From Oligoflexia bacterium (GTDB taxonomy: Bacteria > Bdellovibrionota > UBA1018 > CAIMNF01), in the NCBI GenBank assembly GCA_903842755.1, contig CAIMNF010000598.1, forward strand, positions 1 through 7,787: DNA of 7,787 nt, given 5' to 3'. How positions within the stretch are numbered: position 1 is the first letter of the stretch; the number at the start of each line of letters is the position of its first letter. A model generated the notes under the pieces. The model was not told the DNA's origin. It searched no databases and was given only the letters and a program-made list of their open reading frames with translations. Made by a program: the position numbers and the translations under genes. Positions 6,187-7,787 of this stretch are shown piece by piece.

Positions 6187-7787
6187 TTAAGCAACTTCGC
6201 CGCCATCTTTAGCTGGATGAGTGCCGGCCGAAGCCGATTGTGCTGCCAGCATTTCATCCCTTAATTTTCTCTTATCTAGCCCGTACTTTTCGACTTTCAT
6301 AATGAGCCCCGCACGCGAAATTCCAAGTTCCTTAGCAAGCTTGGACTTATTCCATTTTGTACGACGCAAGCCTTCTTTGATCATGGTCTTTTCAAGCTCT
6401 TCCAGCGCATCTTTTAGTTTGCCCGCAAACTTAAAGCTAGAAAGTTTGCCGGAACTGCCACCACTCGCCACCGCATCCCTAATTCTAGGAGACAATAACT
6501 CTGGACTGATTTTAGTTTCCACGCCCGAAAGCACCACCAGACGTTCGACTTCATTTTCTAATTCTCGAATATTACCTGGCCAAGCGTAATCAAATATTTT
6601 TTCCATCGCTCGCGCAGTAATTTGTTTTAATGGAACTTCCTTTTCTTTGCAGCTCTTCAATAAAAAGTGATCAACAAGCACCGGAATATCTTCTTTACGA
6701 TCTCGGAGCGAAGGAACTACAATGTTAATGACGTTAATTCGATAGTACAAATCTTCCCGAAACGTTCCTTCTTCGATCATCGCTTTTAAATCTTTATTCG
6801 TCGCTGCAATTACCCGAACATCAACTTTTCGTTCATCCGTTCCACCCACGGGAATCAACGTACCTTGCTGTAATACGCGAAGTAACTTCACCTGCATGGT
6901 TAACGTCATATCGCCAATTTCGTCCAAAAAAAGCGTTCCATTGTGGGCCGCCTCAAACAAACCTTTTTTATCTTTGATTGCCCCAGTAAACGACCCTTTC
7001 ACATGTCCAAAAAGCTCGCTATCCAATAAGTTTTCATTGAATGCCGAACAGTTTACGGTAACAAAACTTGCATTTTTCCTGGGAGAATTAAAGTGGATCG
7101 ATCGAGCAATTAACTCCTTACCTGTCCCATTATCCCCTTGTACTAAGACGGTCGCCTCCGAGGACGCAATCTTATCCAAGACAGAATATAATTCTTGCAT
7201 GGGCTTTGATTTACCAATCATTTGATCATAACTGTATCGATTCTCTAATTGATTGCTCAATTCATGAATTCGCGCTTCGCGCTTTGAAATTTGCTCATGA
7301 AACGTTCTAATTTCTTCGGCTACTAGACCTACAAGCTCGTAGAAATATTTTACTTCCGAAGCAACCAGGGGCTTCATCCTGCCCACCGCTTGTTCAAAAA
7401 GCTCTCGATCCATACCCACTTGTTCAATGCGATTTGCGACCTGCGCAAGCGCAGACGGTGGGAGAACCGATTCCACATGACTATAAGCGATCACCGCACC
7501 CAAATATTCGCCATCTAAGCTTACTTTACTAATGAAAACCTTTTCGAACCCCAAGGGACCATTGAGCACAAGGTGCTGGTCTTTGGATTGCGAAAAATGG
7601 TCTGAGGTTTCTCTAAAAAAATTGAGAACCAACTCTCTGCCCTGATCTTTGGGAAGCAAATTCCCACAAATTGGATTCTTAAATTCTCGCTGACGATCAT
7701 ACGGGTCGTAGTTTCTTACCGCTCCTCGCTCATCGACAAAGAAGATTTCGGCATAAAACCATTGGCCAATAATTTGTTGAAGTTTAC
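6187..7787 (-). CDS. Sigma-54-dependent AAA+ transcriptional activator with PocR-like sensory domain (5' end off the right edge)
   Basis: A bacterial enhancer-binding protein: it binds upstream DNA and uses ATP to open sigma-54 promoters. The frame stays open to the right edge (42 more codons upstream of a TTG at 7659), so the start is outside the window; at least 532 residues are present. Counting from that TTG, the N-terminal region (1 to about 120) has an ISKVSLDGEYLGAVIAYSHVE pattern and a following helical part resembling PocR-type ligand sensors, with CGNLLP just before it. The linker (about 118-141) looks coiled. The AAA+ domain has Walker A GDNGTGKE (175-182), the sigma-54 contact loop GSFTGA (222-227), Walker B TLFLDEIGD (242-250), arginine fingers in FREDLYYR (300-307) and WPGNIRELEN (360-369). 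A Fis-type helix-turn-helix ends it (about 432-461). There is no response-regulator receiver domain in view. The downstream secreted-protein gene is its likely target. Confidence 0.93.
   Translation of the reverse strand, partial: KLQQIIGQWFYAEIFFVDERGAVRNYDPYDRQREFKNPICGNLLPKDQGRELVLNFFRETSDHFSQSKDQHLVLNGPLGFEKVFISKVSLDGEYLGAVIAYSHVESVLPPSALAQVANRIEQVGMDRELFEQAVGRMKPLVASEVKYFYELVGLVAEEIRTFHEQISKREARIHELSNQLENRYSYDQMIGKSKPMQELYSVLDKIASSEATVLVQGDNGTGKELIARSIHFNSPRKNASFVTVNCSAFNENLLDSELFGHVKGSFTGAIKDKKGLFEAAHNGTLFLDEIGDMTLTMQVKLLRVLQQGTLIPVGGTDERKVDVRVIAATNKDLKAMIEEGTFREDLYYRINVINIVVPSLRDRKEDIPVLVDHFLLKSCKEKEVPLKQITARAMEKIFDYAWPGNIRELENEVERLVVLSGVETKISPELLSPRIRDAVASGGSSGKLSSFKFAGKLKDALEELEKTMIKEGLRRTKWNKSKLAKELGISRAGLIMKVEKYGLDKRKLRDEMLAAQSASAGTHPAKDGGEVA
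6190..6205 (-). promoter_or_regulatory. Candidate sigma-54 (-24/-12) promoter for the secreted-protein gene
   Basis: The minus strand reads TGGCGGCGAAGTTGCT. It matches the RpoN consensus TGGCACGNNNNTTGCW at TGGC and TTGCT with exact GG-N10-GC spacing; the three mismatches are at the ACG positions. The GC of the -12 element ends at 6191, 30 bases before the ATG at 6161. This leaves a leader of roughly 18 bases that contains the ribosome site. It overlaps the last five codons and stop of the sigma-54 activator gene. Match and position fit well, but the activity is inferred. Confidence 0.6.

Noticed and set aside
6162..6257. Upstream ATG at 6257 for the secreted-protein gene
   Set aside because: It overlaps the activator gene by 71 bases and delays the signal peptide by 32 residues; ATG 6161 has a ribosome-site-like GGA and a clean signal peptide.
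6221..6589. 122-codon plus-strand open frame, with another of 109 codons at 6896-7225
   Set aside because: Both lie antisense to the clearly conserved activator coding sequence and have no recognisable protein features; they are shadows.
7657..7659. TTG at 7659 as the true start of the sigma-54 activator
   Set aside because: The frame stays open through the right edge with sensor-like sequence (including a Cys-Gly-Asn just before), so the start is likely further upstream.

Overview
The window looks like chromosomal DNA from a Gram-negative bacterium of moderate GC. The signs are a sigma-54 (bEBP) regulator, two proteins with Sec signal peptides, one of them probably an outer-membrane beta-barrel, and a propionyl-CoA-carboxylase-type operon. 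The style resembles Bdellovibrionota or former Deltaproteobacteria, but no marker gene proves the taxonomy. No RNA genes, insertion sequences, CRISPR arrays or phage genes were seen.

Left third (1-3416, minus strand, transcribed right to left): a tight three-gene biotin-dependent acyl-CoA carboxylase operon. It runs from a PccB-like carboxyltransferase, through a biotin carboxylase with no biotin-carrier domain, to a third gene cut by the left edge that probably supplies the BT/biotin-carrier part. Both junctions are 4-base ATGA overlaps, so translation is probably coupled. Together the products would carboxylate an acyl-CoA, most likely propionyl-CoA to methylmalonyl-CoA.

Middle (3417-5242): a divergent intergenic region of 128 bases carries weak promoter candidates in both directions. 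Two plus-strand genes follow, 27 bases apart: a small exported, probably beta-barrel, protein and a membrane-anchored coiled-coil protein. Neither has a function I recognise.

Right part (5262-7787, minus strand): a sigma-54-dependent AAA+ activator with a PocR-like N-terminal sensory region (its start lies beyond the right edge) is followed after 25 bases by a small secreted cysteine-containing protein of unknown function. A strong -24/-12 sigma-54 promoter match (6190-6205) sits over the last codons of the activator gene, about 30 bases before the start of the secreted-protein gene. The plausible reading is a self-contained sensor/activator and target pair, and this is the most interesting part of the window. 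The coiled-coil gene and the secreted-protein gene converge with only 19 bases between them.

No gene-free stretch exceeds 300 bases; the longest is the 128-base divergent region 3417-3544.
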